DNA of 64,000 nucleotides, taken from the NCBI GenBank assembly GCA_030602705.1, contig JAUVZF010000001.1:51144-115143 (forward strand). The letters run 5' to 3'. Under the pieces are notes generated by a model that searched no databases, had not been told where the DNA came from, and saw nothing but the letters and a program-made list of their open reading frames with translations. Made by a program: the position numbers and the translations under genes. Below, one piece after another: positions 16,817-25,709 of this stretch; positions within the stretch are counted from its first letter, which is position 1; each line of letters begins with the position of its first letter. This DNA comes from Planctomycetota bacterium (lineage in GTDB: Bacteria > Planctomycetota > Phycisphaerae > FEN-1346).

Positions 16817-18292
16817 TCACCCGCGAAGTTTGCGCACAAGAATCTCGCGGACGACCTTGGGGTTGGCTTTGCCGCCGGTGGCCCGCATGGCCTGACCGAT
16901 GAGCCGTCCGAGCGCTCTTTCTTTGCCGCCCCGGAAGTCCTCGGCCGGTCCGGGGTTCTCGGCGATCACCCGGTCGACGACGGCCTTGAGTTCCGACTCG
17001 TCGCTGGTCTGGGCCAAGTTCTCTTCCTCGACGATCTCGGCGGCCGACTTGCCGCTCTCAAGCATTTTGGCAAACACGTCGCTGCCGGTGCTGCGGTTGA
17101 TCGTGCCCGTAACAACCATGTCGCTTACTTCAGCAACGTCACCCGGTCCAATTCGGATCTCGGCAATCGCGACTTTCCTCTCATTCAGAATGCGCATGAC
17201 GTCCTGCATCATCCAGTTCGCTGCCGTCTTTGCGTCAGTGTTAGCCGCACTTCGCACGTACTCCTCGTAGAAGTCGGCCACCTCGCGGTCGGCCGTCAGG
17301 ACGCCGGCGTCGTACTGCGGCAGGCCGTACTCCTTGATGAATCGCCGTCGCCGGTGCTCGGGCAGTTCCGGGAGGCCGGCCCGGATGGTGTCCACCCACT
17401 TCCGGTCCGGCACCACGGGCACGAGGTCCGGCTCCGGGAAGTAGCGGTAGTCGTTGGCCTCCTCTTTCGACCGCTGGAGGAAGGTCTCTTCCCGGTCGTC
17501 GAGCCACCCGCGTGTCGATTTGCCGAGTCGCTCAAGGGTATAGCCATCCGGATCGTCCTCGTACTCCTGGCGGTGGCGGGCGATCTCGAACGCCACGGCC
17601 CGTTCGACGGAGCGGAACGAGTTCAGGTTCTTGATCTCGCTGATGGGCGTAAAGCGCGGCCGGCCTTTCTCGTCGGTCCCAATCTGGAGGCTGATGTTCG
17701 GCTCAAATCGCATCTGGCCCAACTGCATGTTGCAATCGCCCACGGCCAGATACACCGCCAGTTGCCGCAGGGTCTCACCGTATGCCCGAGCCTGCTCGGC
17801 ACTGTGGATATCGGGTTCGCTCACGACCTCCAGCAGCGGCGTGCCGGTGCGGTTGAGGTCCACGACGCTGCAAGCGCCGTCCTCGGGGTGCATGAGTTTG
17901 CCGGCGTCTTCTTCGAGATGGACGCGCGTGATGCCCACGCGGAACGTCTCGCCGTCGAGCGGCACGTCAAGGTACCCGCCGACGCCAAGCGGCTGATCGT
18001 ATTCGGAGATCTGGTAGTTCTTCGGCAGGTCCGGATAATAGTAGTGCTTGCGGTCCCACTTGGCGAAGTCGGGGATGGTGCCGTTCAGCGCCAGGGCCAT
18101 GCGGATCGCAAGTTCCACGGCCTTGCGGTTCATGACGGGCAGCACGCCCGGCATTCCCAGACACACCGGGCAGACGCGCGAATTGGGCGGCGCGTCGTAC
18201 TCGACCGCGCACGCACAGAACATCTTCGTGTGGGTCGCCAGGTGCAGGTGCACCTCCATGCCGATGGTCGGGATGGGTTCGGCCCCGCTCAT
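16817..18292 (-). CDS. gatB: aspartyl/glutamyl-tRNA(Asn/Gln) amidotransferase subunit B
   Basis: Kinase/tRNA-binding subunit of GatCAB, which converts mischarged Glu-tRNA-Gln or Asp-tRNA-Asn. 491 residues. It begins PTIGMEVHLHLATHTKMFC and has CPVCLGMPGVLPV with part of the zinc site, KHYYYPDLPKNYQISEYDQPL, and KEEANDYRYFPEPDLVPV. The C-terminal YqeY-like domain ends KANPKVVREILVRKLRG. ATG 18292 overlaps the gatA stop as ATGA; the open frame extends further upstream only as antisense-like sequence inside gatA. It implies that this organism uses the indirect route for Gln and/or Asn tRNA. Confidence 0.96.
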   Translation of the reverse strand: MSGAEPIPTIGMEVHLHLATHTKMFCACAVEYDAPPNSRVCPVCLGMPGVLPVMNRKAVELAIRMALALNGTIPDFAKWDRKHYYYPDLPKNYQISEYDQPLGVGGYLDVPLDGETFRVGITRVHLEEDAGKLMHPEDGACSVVDLNRTGTPLLEVVSEPDIHSAEQARAYGETLRQLAVYLAVGDCNMQLGQMRFEPNISLQIGTDEKGRPRFTPISEIKNLNSFRSVERAVAFEIARHRQEYEDDPDGYTLERLGKSTRGWLDDREETFLQRSKEEANDYRYFPEPDLVPVVPDRKWVDTIRAGLPELPEHRRRRFIKEYGLPQYDAGVLTADREVADFYEEYVRSAANTDAKTAANWMMQDVMRILNERKVAIAEIRIGPGDVAEVSDMVVTGTINRSTGSDVFAKMLESGKSAAEIVEEENLAQTSDESELKAVVDRVIAENPGPAEDFRGGKERALGRLIGQAMRATGGKANPKVVREILVRKLRG

Positions 18293-19779
18293 GGCGCTTC
18301 CCCACAGACGGGCGGCGCGCGGCTCGGCCAGTCCGTTTCGCGTTCGTACATGCGGGCGATCCGAAGCAGCCGCTCTTCCGTGAACACGCCGGAGAGAATC
18401 TGGAGACCCACCGGCAGCCCCGCTTCCGTGAAACCGCACGGAATGCTGACCCCCGCGATGGCCGCCAGGTTGCAACTGGCGGTGTACACGTCCGACAGGT
18501 ACATCGTGAGCGGGTCGTCGGTCTTCTCGCCCTGTCGGAAGGCGGCGGTCGGGCTGGTCGGCCCCATGATGCAATCGACCTTTTCGAACGCCCGGTCGAA
18601 GTCCTGCCGGATCAGCCGCCGCACCTGGAGGGCCTTCTTGTAGTAGGCGTCGTAGTATCCGGCGCTCAGGGCGTACGTGCCGAGCATGATGCGGCGTTTG
18701 ACCTCGTCGCCGAACCCTTCCTCGCGGCTGCGCATGTACATGTCGATCATGTCGGCGTGGTCGCTGGACCGGTGACCGTAGTGGACGCCGTCGTAACGGG
18801 CCAGGTTCGAGGAGGCCTCGCTCGTGGCAACAATGTAGTACGTGGCGATGGCGTAGTCGGTGGAGTGCGGCAGGTCGATATTGACGAGTTCCGCGCCCAG
18901 CCCCGCGTAGACCGCGAGTGCGTCGCGCACGATCTTCTCGACTTCGGCGTCGAGGCCTTCGCCAAAGAACTCCTTCGGCACGCCGATCCGCAGCGGCGCG
19001 ACCGGTTCATCGAGGGCCGCCAGGTAGTCCGGCACCGGCTGGTCGGCCTCCGGGACGCTGGTGGAATCGCGCGGGTCGTGGCCGGCCGTCGCCTGGAGCA
19101 GCAGTGCCGCGTCCTCAACGGTCCGGCCGAACGGGCCGATCTGGTCCAGACTCGACGCGAACGCCACGAGGCCGTACCGGCTCACGCGGCCGTACGTCGG
19201 TTTCAGGCCGACCACGCCGCACAGCGCCGCCGGCTGCCGGATGGAACCGCCCGTGTCGGAACCCAGCGCCATCGGCACCATGCGTGCGGAGACGGCGGCG
19301 GCGCTTCCACCGCTCGAACCGCCCGGCACGCGGTCGAGGTCCCACGGGTTGCGCGTCGCTTCAAAGCCGGAGTTCTCCGTGGACGACCCCATGGCAAACT
19401 CGTCCATGTTGGTCTTGCCGACGATGACCGCGCCCTCTTCGAGCAGCCGCTCAACCACGTGGGCGTTGTACGGCGCACGCCAGTTCTCGAGGATGCGGCT
19501 GGCACAGGAGGTCGGCTGGCCGTCGTCGGTACACATGTTGTCCTTGACGGCCACGGGGACGCCGGCCAGGAGGCCCACGTCCTCGCCCGCGTCGAGACGC
19601 TTGTCGATTTCTTCGGCGCGGCGTCGGGCGCCTTGGGCATCGGTCGAAAGGAACGCTCTGATCCCGGGGTTGAGGCGGTCGATGGCCTCAAGGCACGCGC
19701 CCGCTGCCTCAACGGCCGAGAGGTTTCGCGCCCGGAGGGCATCTCGCATCCGGCAGGCTGTCAGGTCAATCGTAGCCAT
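18289..19779 (-). CDS. gatA: aspartyl/glutamyl-tRNA(Asn/Gln) amidotransferase subunit A
   Basis: Amidase subunit that releases ammonia from glutamine. 496 residues. The amidase-signature catalytic triad is visible: Lys in GVPVAVKDNM, the cis-Ser in PGGSSGGSAAAV, and the nucleophilic Ser in GSDTGGSIRQPAALCG. TYGRVSRYGLVAFASSLDQIGP and a C-terminal SLP-type AIAGVSIPCGFTEAGLPVGLQ complete the family pattern. It starts 9 bases after gatC and overlaps gatB by four bases, so the three subunits are one transcript. Confidence 0.97.
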   Translation of the reverse strand: MATIDLTACRMRDALRARNLSAVEAAGACLEAIDRLNPGIRAFLSTDAQGARRRAEEIDKRLDAGEDVGLLAGVPVAVKDNMCTDDGQPTSCASRILENWRAPYNAHVVERLLEEGAVIVGKTNMDEFAMGSSTENSGFEATRNPWDLDRVPGGSSGGSAAAVSARMVPMALGSDTGGSIRQPAALCGVVGLKPTYGRVSRYGLVAFASSLDQIGPFGRTVEDAALLLQATAGHDPRDSTSVPEADQPVPDYLAALDEPVAPLRIGVPKEFFGEGLDAEVEKIVRDALAVYAGLGAELVNIDLPHSTDYAIATYYIVATSEASSNLARYDGVHYGHRSSDHADMIDMYMRSREEGFGDEVKRRIMLGTYALSAGYYDAYYKKALQVRRLIRQDFDRAFEKVDCIMGPTSPTAAFRQGEKTDDPLTMYLSDVYTASCNLAAIAGVSIPCGFTEAGLPVGLQILSGVFTEERLLRIARMYERETDWPSRAPPVCGEAP

Positions 19780-19788
19780 GGGACGTGT

Positions 19789-20091
19789 CTAAGCGCTGCT
19801 GCCGTCGTCGATGACACGGGGAACTCGGAAGAAGCCGCCGGCCGACTCCGGCGCCCCGCCGACCGCCTTCTGCGGATCCAGACCCGGCCGCGGCTCGTCC
19901 TCTCGGAGCACGTTGTGGAGCGGCAGGGCATGGGCCAGGGGCTCGACGCCGCTCGTGTCGAGTTCGTTCAGTTTGTCCACGTAATCGAGGATCGAGGACA
20001 GTTGCCCCGCGAACCGCTCCACCTCATCATCCGTAAGGCGGATGCGGCTGAGGGCGCCCACCTTCAGGACCTCGTCCTTGGAAAGGGCCAT
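19789..20091 (-). CDS. gatC: aspartyl/glutamyl-tRNA(Asn/Gln) amidotransferase subunit C
   Basis: 100-residue scaffold subunit of GatCAB. It shows the family layout: KVGALSRIRLTDDEVERFAGQLSSILDYVDKLNELDTSGVEPLAHALPLHNVLREDEPRP, then the C-terminal belt FFRVPRVI. The length is normal. It is first in the gatC-gatA-gatB run. A stable hairpin sits about 30 bases upstream, between it and rpmB. Confidence 0.95.
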   Translation of the reverse strand: MALSKDEVLKVGALSRIRLTDDEVERFAGQLSSILDYVDKLNELDTSGVEPLAHALPLHNVLREDEPRPGLDPQKAVGGAPESAGGFFRVPRVIDDGSSA

Positions 20092-20106
20092 GAGACTCCT
20101 TCGGGC

Positions 20107-20147
20107 AAAGGCATTCGGGCCCGGAGCGGAAACTCCGGGGCGCCTTT
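20107..20147 (-). terminator. hairpin between rpmB and gatC
   Basis: An inner stem CCCGGAG/CTCCGGG (20120-20126 with 20133-20139, loop CGGAAA) lies within an outer AAAGGC/GCCTTT pairing. On the minus strand it follows rpmB by about 90 bases and precedes gatC by 16. It could end rpmB transcription or act in the gatC leader. No long T-run is present. Confidence 0.4.
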
Positions 20148-20238
20148 CCCGGCAATCGGCGTTCGCCCGTGCGAAAGGTCACACCGACCCTTCGGCCACG
20201 CTCAGGGCAGGCTCTGGCGATCGGGGGCTCGCACGACG

Positions 20239-20496
20239 CTATTCGGCCTGCGGCACGACGCGTTTGGAGCGTTTCTTGACTTTGCCGCTGCGCAGACACT
20301 GGGCGCAGACGCGCATCCGCTTCCGCGTGCCGTCGGGCAGTTCAACGCGTACCCGCTGCAAGTTCACGCGGAACCGGCGTTTCGTGATGCCGGTGACCTT
20401 GCGGCCGACGCCGCCCAGATATTTCGCCTTGCCGCGGCGAGAGATGCTCGATCCGAACGCCGGGCCCTTGCCGCACACTTCGCACTTGGCTGACAC
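20239..20496 (-). CDS. rpmB: 50S ribosomal protein bL28, zinc-type
   Basis: 85 residues. CEVCGKGPAFGSSISRRGK and KRRFRVNLQRVRVELPDGTRKRMRVCAQCLRSGKVKK give the bL28 pattern with two CxxC pairs, so this is the cysteine-containing (zinc-ribbon) form. The start is GTG 20496, preceded at six bases by GGAGG; a longer in-frame ATG at 20514 lies before that ribosome site and is rejected. The C-terminus is a short basic/acidic tail. It is transcribed divergently from hppA. Confidence 0.93.
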   Translation of the reverse strand: MSAKCEVCGKGPAFGSSISRRGKAKYLGGVGRKVTGITKRRFRVNLQRVRVELPDGTRKRMRVCAQCLRSGKVKKRSKRVVPQAE

Positions 20497-20541
20497 GTGT
20501 AACCTCCACACCATCGGTGTTCGACGATACGCGAAGCAAAG

Positions 20542-20569
20542 ATTATAGCGTTGCGGCCGCCCGCATCAA
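20542..20569 (-). promoter_or_regulatory. promoter for rpmB
   Basis: On the minus strand, TTGATG (plus 20564-20569), a 16-base spacer and a perfect TATAAT (plus 20542-20547). The start would be near 20535, giving a leader of about 40 bases to the GTG with its GGAGG. Confidence 0.6.
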
Positions 20570-20641
20570 GCCCTTTTCGCCGAAGTTTGGCATGTGTAGC
20601 CGTTTGCGTGCCCCCGCGGCCGGGCCAGAGGCATTTTTCCC

Positions 20642-20670
20642 TTGCTCGATGCCTCGGCCAGAGGTAGAAG
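20642..20670 (+). promoter_or_regulatory. possible promoter for hppA
   Basis: TTGCTC (20642-20647), 17 bases, TAGAAG (20665-20670). It matches moderately at both boxes. It lies about 70 bases ahead of the hppA ATG in the divergent rpmB-hppA space (20497-20740). No other feature was recognised there. Confidence 0.35.
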
Positions 20671-20740
20671 GTTCTGTTCTTTATGGCTCGTTCCGCCGGG
20701 GGGAGAACTCCACCGCACCAGGCTGAGGAAAGGTGAAACC

Positions 20741-23353
20741 ATGAGACGCAGGTTGTGGAAGGGGCTTCGTGTTGCGCTCGCAGTGGCGCTGCTTGTCTTC
20801 ACGGGGCTCCTTGCCACGGAGGTGTTCAGCGGAGAAGCGGCCGCGCCGACCGGCGGCGCTACGGAAGCCGGCTCGCCGCCGCTGCCGCGCGCCTGGTACC
20901 TGGCGTTCGGCGGGTCGGTTCTCGCCCTCATCATGGCCTTCTACTTCTACAAGAGCGTCATGAAGGAGAGCGAAGGTACCGAGAAGATGGTCGAGATCGC
21001 CGCCGCCGTCCGCGAAGGCGCTTACGCTTACCTGAGGCAGCAATACAAGGTCGTGGCAATCTTCTTTGCCGTCGTCTTCGGGTTGCTGGCCCTGATGGCG
21101 TTTGGCCTGCACGTTCAGCACACGCTGGTGCCGTTTGCGTTTCTGACGGGCGGCTTCTTCTCGGGGCTGGCGGGCTTCATCGGCATGAAGACGGCTACCG
21201 CCGCCAGCGCCCGCACCGCGAACGCCGCCAAGAACAGTCTGAACCGCGGCCTGACGGTGGCGTTTCGGGCCGGCGCCGTTACGGGACTGACGGTTGTTGG
21301 ATTGGGCCTGTTGAACATCGCCGGATGGTTCATCTTCCTCTACAAGGGCTGGGGATACTGGTGGGCCGACACCTTCTCGTGGCAACCCATGACGCTGGAA
21401 CAAATCACCGTCGTGATGCTGTGTTCCGGCATAGGTGCGTCGAGCCAGGCCCTGTTTGCGCGGGTGGGCGGCGGCATCTTCACGAAGGCCGCCGATGTCG
21501 GGGCCGACCTCGTGGGCAAGGTTGAGGCCGGTATCCCCGAGGACGACCCGCGCAACCCTGCCACCATCGCCGACAACGTCGGCGACAACGTCGGCGATGT
21601 CGCCGGGATGGGGGCCGACCTGTTCGAATCCTACTGCAACTCGATTCTGGCGGCGGCAACGCTCGGCGTAGCGGCCATCTTCGGCTTCCAGAACGTGTAC
21701 CCCGAGATGGTCACCGGCGAGACCCGGATCAACCTGCTGATGGCCCCGATGGCCTTGGCCGGGCTGGGGATCGTTGTGTCAATCATCGGCATCTTCGTCG
21801 TGCGCACGAAAGAGGACGCCTCGATGAAGCAACTGATGGGCGCCCTGAACCGTGGCATTCACCTATCGAGTGCACTGGTCGTTGCGACGGCGGCGCTGGT
21901 CATCTGGTGGCTCGGGCTGCCGTGGGCGATCTTCGGCAGCGTCGTGGCGGGGCTGATGGCCGGCATTGTTATTGGGTGGGCCTCCGAGCGGTACACCTCC
22001 GCTTTGTTCAAACCGACGCGGGGCATTGCCGAGCAGACCAAGACCGGCCCGGCGACCGTCATCATCGACGGCATCGCCACCGGCATGCTCTCGACGTGGA
22101 TTCCGATCCTGGCGGTCGGCGTGGCGATGATCGTGGCGTTCGCGCTGCCCGGCGGGTTCTCGGATATTACCCTCGGTCTGTACGGCGTGGGCATTGCGGC
22201 GGTGGGTATGCTCTCGACGCTCGGCATTACGCTGGCCACCGACGCGTACGGTCCGATCGCCGACAACGCCGGCGGCAATGCCGAGATGAGCGGACAGCCG
22301 CCCGAGGTCCGCCGGCGCACCGACGCGCTCGACTCGCTCGGCAACACGACGGCCGCCATCGGCAAAGGCTTTGCCATCGGAAGCGCCGCCCTGACGGCGC
22401 TGGCACTGATGGCCGCCTACCTCGAGGAGGTACGCGTCGGGATGCACCGCGAGGCCGCCGCCGCATACCAGTACTGTGAAGGCAACGCGGTCTACTCGCT
22501 GGGCTACGGCAAGTTTGCCCAGGGCATCGTGGCCGAAACCGAAGCCCGGACGCTTCCACTGAAAGAGAAGGCAACGGCCGTCTACATGGAGGTCGCGGGC
22601 AAGACCGACCGCACCGTCGAACGGACCTTCGACGGCAAGCCGGTGTACTTGGTGCCCGTTGCGGCGGGCACGACGGCCAAAGCGAACCTGGCCGACATCG
22701 GCGATTACCAGGCGGGGATGCTCGATTTCATGCGGCACTACGGCGTGACGCCGATGAACCCGAAGTTCCTCGTCGGCGCGTTCAGCGGCGTGCTGCTGGC
22801 GTTTGTGTTCTGTGCCCTGACGATGAAGGCCGTCGGACGGGCCGCAGGCAAGATGATCGACGAGGTCCGCCGCCAGTTCAAGGCCATCCCCGGTATCATG
22901 GAAGGGACGGCGAAACCGGACTACGCGTCGTGTGTTATGATTGCCACCAGCGGCGCCCAGCAGGCGATGATCCTGCCGAGTTCGCTGGCCATCGTCGTTC
23001 CGGTCGTGGTGGGCCTGTTGCTGGACATCTCGGGCGTGATAGGCCTGCTGGTTGGGGGCCTGACCTCGGGCTTTGCGCTGGCCGTCTTCATGGCCAACGC
23101 CGGCGGCGCGTGGGACAACGCCAAGAAGTACATCGAAGGCGGTGCGCTCGGCGGCAAAGGATCCGACGCGCACAAGGCGGCCGTGGTCGGCGACACGGTC
23201 GGCGACCCGTTCAAGGACACTTCTGGACCGTCGCTCAACATTCTCATCAAACTGATGAGCATGGTCAGCGTGGTCTTTGCCGGTCTGGTTGTGAAGTTCG
23301 GCCCCATCATCGGTGACTATCTGGGCATCGGCTGGGACCATCTGGCGAAGTAA
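20741..23353 (+). CDS. hppA: K+-dependent membrane pyrophosphatase (Na+ or H+ pump)
   Basis: Membrane-bound pyrophosphatase that couples PPi hydrolysis to ion export. 870 residues with many membrane helices. The PPi site is clear: DVGADLVGKVEAGIPEDDPRNPATIADNVGDNVGDVAGMGADLFESY, later ATDAYGPIADNAGGNAEM and the C-terminal GDTVGDPFKDTSGPS. GNTTAAIGKG at residues 534-543 has Ala where K+-independent enzymes have Lys, which is the K+-dependent class. Most Na+-pumping members belong to that class, but Na+ versus H+ is not settled here. An extra segment of about 100 residues (562-670) separates two helices. ATG 20741 follows AGGAAAGG. The stop overlaps rsfS by one base. Confidence 0.95.
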   Translation: MRRRLWKGLRVALAVALLVFTGLLATEVFSGEAAAPTGGATEAGSPPLPRAWYLAFGGSVLALIMAFYFYKSVMKESEGTEKMVEIAAAVREGAYAYLRQQYKVVAIFFAVVFGLLALMAFGLHVQHTLVPFAFLTGGFFSGLAGFIGMKTATAASARTANAAKNSLNRGLTVAFRAGAVTGLTVVGLGLLNIAGWFIFLYKGWGYWWADTFSWQPMTLEQITVVMLCSGIGASSQALFARVGGGIFTKAADVGADLVGKVEAGIPEDDPRNPATIADNVGDNVGDVAGMGADLFESYCNSILAAATLGVAAIFGFQNVYPEMVTGETRINLLMAPMALAGLGIVVSIIGIFVVRTKEDASMKQLMGALNRGIHLSSALVVATAALVIWWLGLPWAIFGSVVAGLMAGIVIGWASERYTSALFKPTRGIAEQTKTGPATVIIDGIATGMLSTWIPILAVGVAMIVAFALPGGFSDITLGLYGVGIAAVGMLSTLGITLATDAYGPIADNAGGNAEMSGQPPEVRRRTDALDSLGNTTAAIGKGFAIGSAALTALALMAAYLEEVRVGMHREAAAAYQYCEGNAVYSLGYGKFAQGIVAETEARTLPLKEKATAVYMEVAGKTDRTVERTFDGKPVYLVPVAAGTTAKANLADIGDYQAGMLDFMRHYGVTPMNPKFLVGAFSGVLLAFVFCALTMKAVGRAAGKMIDEVRRQFKAIPGIMEGTAKPDYASCVMIATSGAQQAMILPSSLAIVVPVVVGLLLDISGVIGLLVGGLTSGFALAVFMANAGGAWDNAKKYIEGGALGGKGSDAHKAAVVGDTVGDPFKDTSGPSLNILIKLMSMVSVVFAGLVVKFGPIIGDYLGIGWDHLAK

Positions 23354-23778
23354 TGGCCAAACGCACGAGTACAGCCCGCCGCCTCGCCATAGCCATGGCG
23401 CGGGTGTGCGCCGAGAATCGCTGCCACAACGTGGCGGTGCTCGACCTGCGCAAACTGTCGCCCGTCACGGATTTCTTCGTGCTGGCCACGGGCACGTCGG
23501 CCCGGCAGATGCGCACCGCGGCGGAGCGGATCGTCCAGGCCGGCGAGGAACTCGGCGAAACGCCGTTCGGCGTGGAAGGCGTTGCGCCGCGCCAGGGCGC
23601 CGACGGCGCCCGCTGGGTCCTCATCGATTACGTGGATGTTATCGTTCACGTCTTTACAGACGAGTCGCGCACGTACTACGATCTGGAACTCCTCTGGGGC
23701 GACGCGCCGCGCGTCGACTGGAAGAAGGGCTGGACACCGCGCGAGACGGACAACGCTCCCGCGTTCGGAGACGCGTGA
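23353..23778 (+). CDS. rsfS: ribosomal silencing factor RsfS
   Basis: 141 residues. It binds uL14 and blocks subunit joining in slow growth. The family core is seen: NVAVLDLRKLSPVTDFFVLATGTSARQMRTAAERI, then GVEGVAPRQGADGARWVLIDYVDVIVHVFTDESRTYYDLELLWGDAPRV. ATG 23353 shares one base with the hppA stop, and its stop (TGATG) overlaps the argS start. Usually it sits beside nadD; here the neighbours are hppA and argS. Confidence 0.94.
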   Translation: MAKRTSTARRLAIAMARVCAENRCHNVAVLDLRKLSPVTDFFVLATGTSARQMRTAAERIVQAGEELGETPFGVEGVAPRQGADGARWVLIDYVDVIVHVFTDESRTYYDLELLWGDAPRVDWKKGWTPRETDNAPAFGDA

Positions 23779-25658
23779 TGGCGAACATCCAGCGCCGGCT
23801 CGATGATAGGTTGACGGCGGCCATCCGCGGTTTGTTTCCCGAGGCGGCCGACGCACCGGCCATCGTCATGCAGGCGCAGGACGAGCGGTTCGGCGATTAC
23901 CAGGCCAACGGCGCGATGGCCCTTGCCAAGCGCCTGGGGAAGAACCCGCGCGACGTGGCCGCCGAGATCGTTGCGGCAGCCGACCTCTCGGGCATTGCCG
24001 AGAACGTGGAGATCGCCGGGCCGGGGTTCATCAACATCACGCTTTCGCCCGACTGGCTGGCTGCACAACTCGCGGAAGTCCTGGCCGATGAGCGCTTGGG
24101 CGTGCCCTCCCCCGCCCAGCGCCAGACGATTGTCGTGGACTACTCCGCACCGAACCTTGCCAAGGAGATGCACGTCGGCCACCTGCGCTCCACGATCATC
24201 GGCGACGCGCTCGTGCGGGTCCTTGACTTTCTCGGCCACACTGTCGTCCGCCAGAACCACATGGGCGACTGGGGGACGCAGATTGGGATGCTCATCGAGC
24301 ATTTGGCCGATGATAGGCATGTATGGGATGCTGTGCTTGACCTTCCGATGCGAGGGGAGCGTTGCATCCCAAGGAGTCTACTTCCTGACTTAGAGGTGTT
24401 TTACCGCGAGGCTAAGCAACGGTTCGACAGCGACGCACGGTTTGCTCAGCGTGCGCGTATGCGAGTCGTCGACTTCCAGACGCCTGGAGGGTCTGAAAGC
24501 CGGGAAGTCTGGAAACGGATCCGGCAGACGTCGCTGGCGCACGCACAGGAGGTTTACGAACGACTGGGCGTCCGTCTTAAGCCCGAGGATGTGCGCGGCG
24601 AGTCCGCTTACGAGAACGCCCTCTTCGATGTCATTGTTGCACTCATGTCGGCCATGGAGAACGGGCCCAGCAAGTACACCGAGTCCGAGGGCGCACAGTG
24701 CGTGTTTCTGAACGACGCCGAGGGCAAACCCCGCTTCGTCAGCAAGGAAGGCGACCCCCTGCCCCTCATTGTCCAGAAATCCGACGAGGGGTACCTGTAC
24801 GCCACCACGGACCTTGCTGCTATTGCCTTCCGCACGGGTTTCTTCAAGGAACTGGCGTCTGGACCCGATGGTTCGCCGGAGGCTCAGTCTCCTCAGGCCG
24901 ACCAGATCCTCTACGTCGTCGATGCCCGCCAGTCGCTGCACTTCAGGATGGTCTTCGAGTGCGCGTACCAGGCTGAGTTCGCCGACCGCGACAAGCACGA
25001 CCTCAAACACGTCGATTTCGGCATGATGTTGGGCTCGGACAACCGCCCGTTCAAGACGCGCGAGGGCGGCACGGTCAAACTCATGGACCTGATTGACGAG
25101 GCCGAGGGGCGGGCCTTCGACCTGGTGACCGAGAAGAACCCCGACCTGCCGGAGGATGACCGCCGCCGCATCGCCCACGTCGTCGGCATCGGCGCCCTCA
25201 AGTACGCCGACCTCGCTCAGAACCGCACGAAGGATTACGTCTTCTCGTGGGACAAGATGCTCTCGCTCGACGGAAACACGGCACCGTACATGCAGTACGC
25301 CTTCGCGCGAATTCACAGCATCGCCCGCAAGGGCGGCCTGGATCTGGCGGACCTCGTGCGGCATCCGGCGGCCGATGAAGGTTTCGCCCTCGCCGAACCG
25401 GCCGAACGCCGCCTGGCCGTCGCGCTCCTTCAGTTCGCCGAAACCGTCGAGACGGTGGCAGCCGACTGTCTGCCGCACGTCCTGTGCGGTTACCTGTACC
25501 GCCTGGCCGGCGCGTTCATGGGGTTCTACGAGACCTGCCCCGTGCTGAAGTCCGAGAAAGCAGTCCGTGCGAGCCGCCTGCGCCTGTGCGGCCTGACGGC
25601 CAAGGTCATCGAAAAGGGTCTGAACCTGCTGGGGATCGAGACGGCCAAGCGGATGTAG
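23778..25658 (+). CDS. argS: arginyl-tRNA synthetase
   Basis: Charges tRNA-Arg. 626 residues. The N-terminal additional domain (about 1-115) is followed by the class I signature YSAPNLAKEMHVGHLRSTIIGDALVRVLDFLGHTVVRQNHMGDWGTQIGML. DLAAIAFRTGFF and YVVDARQSLHFRMVFECAY follow, with HVDFGMMLGSDNRPFKTREGGTVKL as the KMSKS-equivalent region. The C-terminal DALR anticodon domain ends GLNLLGIETAKRM. The start is ATG 23778, overlapping the rsfS stop; an in-frame extension upstream would run through rsfS and is rejected. A patch around 24305-24520 is visibly poorer in GC than its surroundings but keeps frame. Confidence 0.96.
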   Translation: MANIQRRLDDRLTAAIRGLFPEAADAPAIVMQAQDERFGDYQANGAMALAKRLGKNPRDVAAEIVAAADLSGIAENVEIAGPGFINITLSPDWLAAQLAEVLADERLGVPSPAQRQTIVVDYSAPNLAKEMHVGHLRSTIIGDALVRVLDFLGHTVVRQNHMGDWGTQIGMLIEHLADDRHVWDAVLDLPMRGERCIPRSLLPDLEVFYREAKQRFDSDARFAQRARMRVVDFQTPGGSESREVWKRIRQTSLAHAQEVYERLGVRLKPEDVRGESAYENALFDVIVALMSAMENGPSKYTESEGAQCVFLNDAEGKPRFVSKEGDPLPLIVQKSDEGYLYATTDLAAIAFRTGFFKELASGPDGSPEAQSPQADQILYVVDARQSLHFRMVFECAYQAEFADRDKHDLKHVDFGMMLGSDNRPFKTREGGTVKLMDLIDEAEGRAFDLVTEKNPDLPEDDRRRIAHVVGIGALKYADLAQNRTKDYVFSWDKMLSLDGNTAPYMQYAFARIHSIARKGGLDLADLVRHPAADEGFALAEPAERRLAVALLQFAETVETVAADCLPHVLCGYLYRLAGAFMGFYETCPVLKSEKAVRASRLRLCGLTAKVIEKGLNLLGIETAKRM

Positions 25659-25662
25659 GACC

Positions 25663-25690
25663 GTTAGCCGGCGTGCTTGCACGCCGCGCG
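25663..25690. repeat. GTTAGCC-type palindromic repeat
   Basis: After GTTAGC, a perfect 18-base palindrome (CGGCGTGC TT GCACGCCG, 25669-25686) lies between argS and queE. The GTTAGCCG edge is shared with repeats at 37167-37246, 43011-43031 and 55618-55704. Confidence 0.55.
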
Positions 25691-25709
25691 CTGTTGAAGG
25701 CGGCATCCC

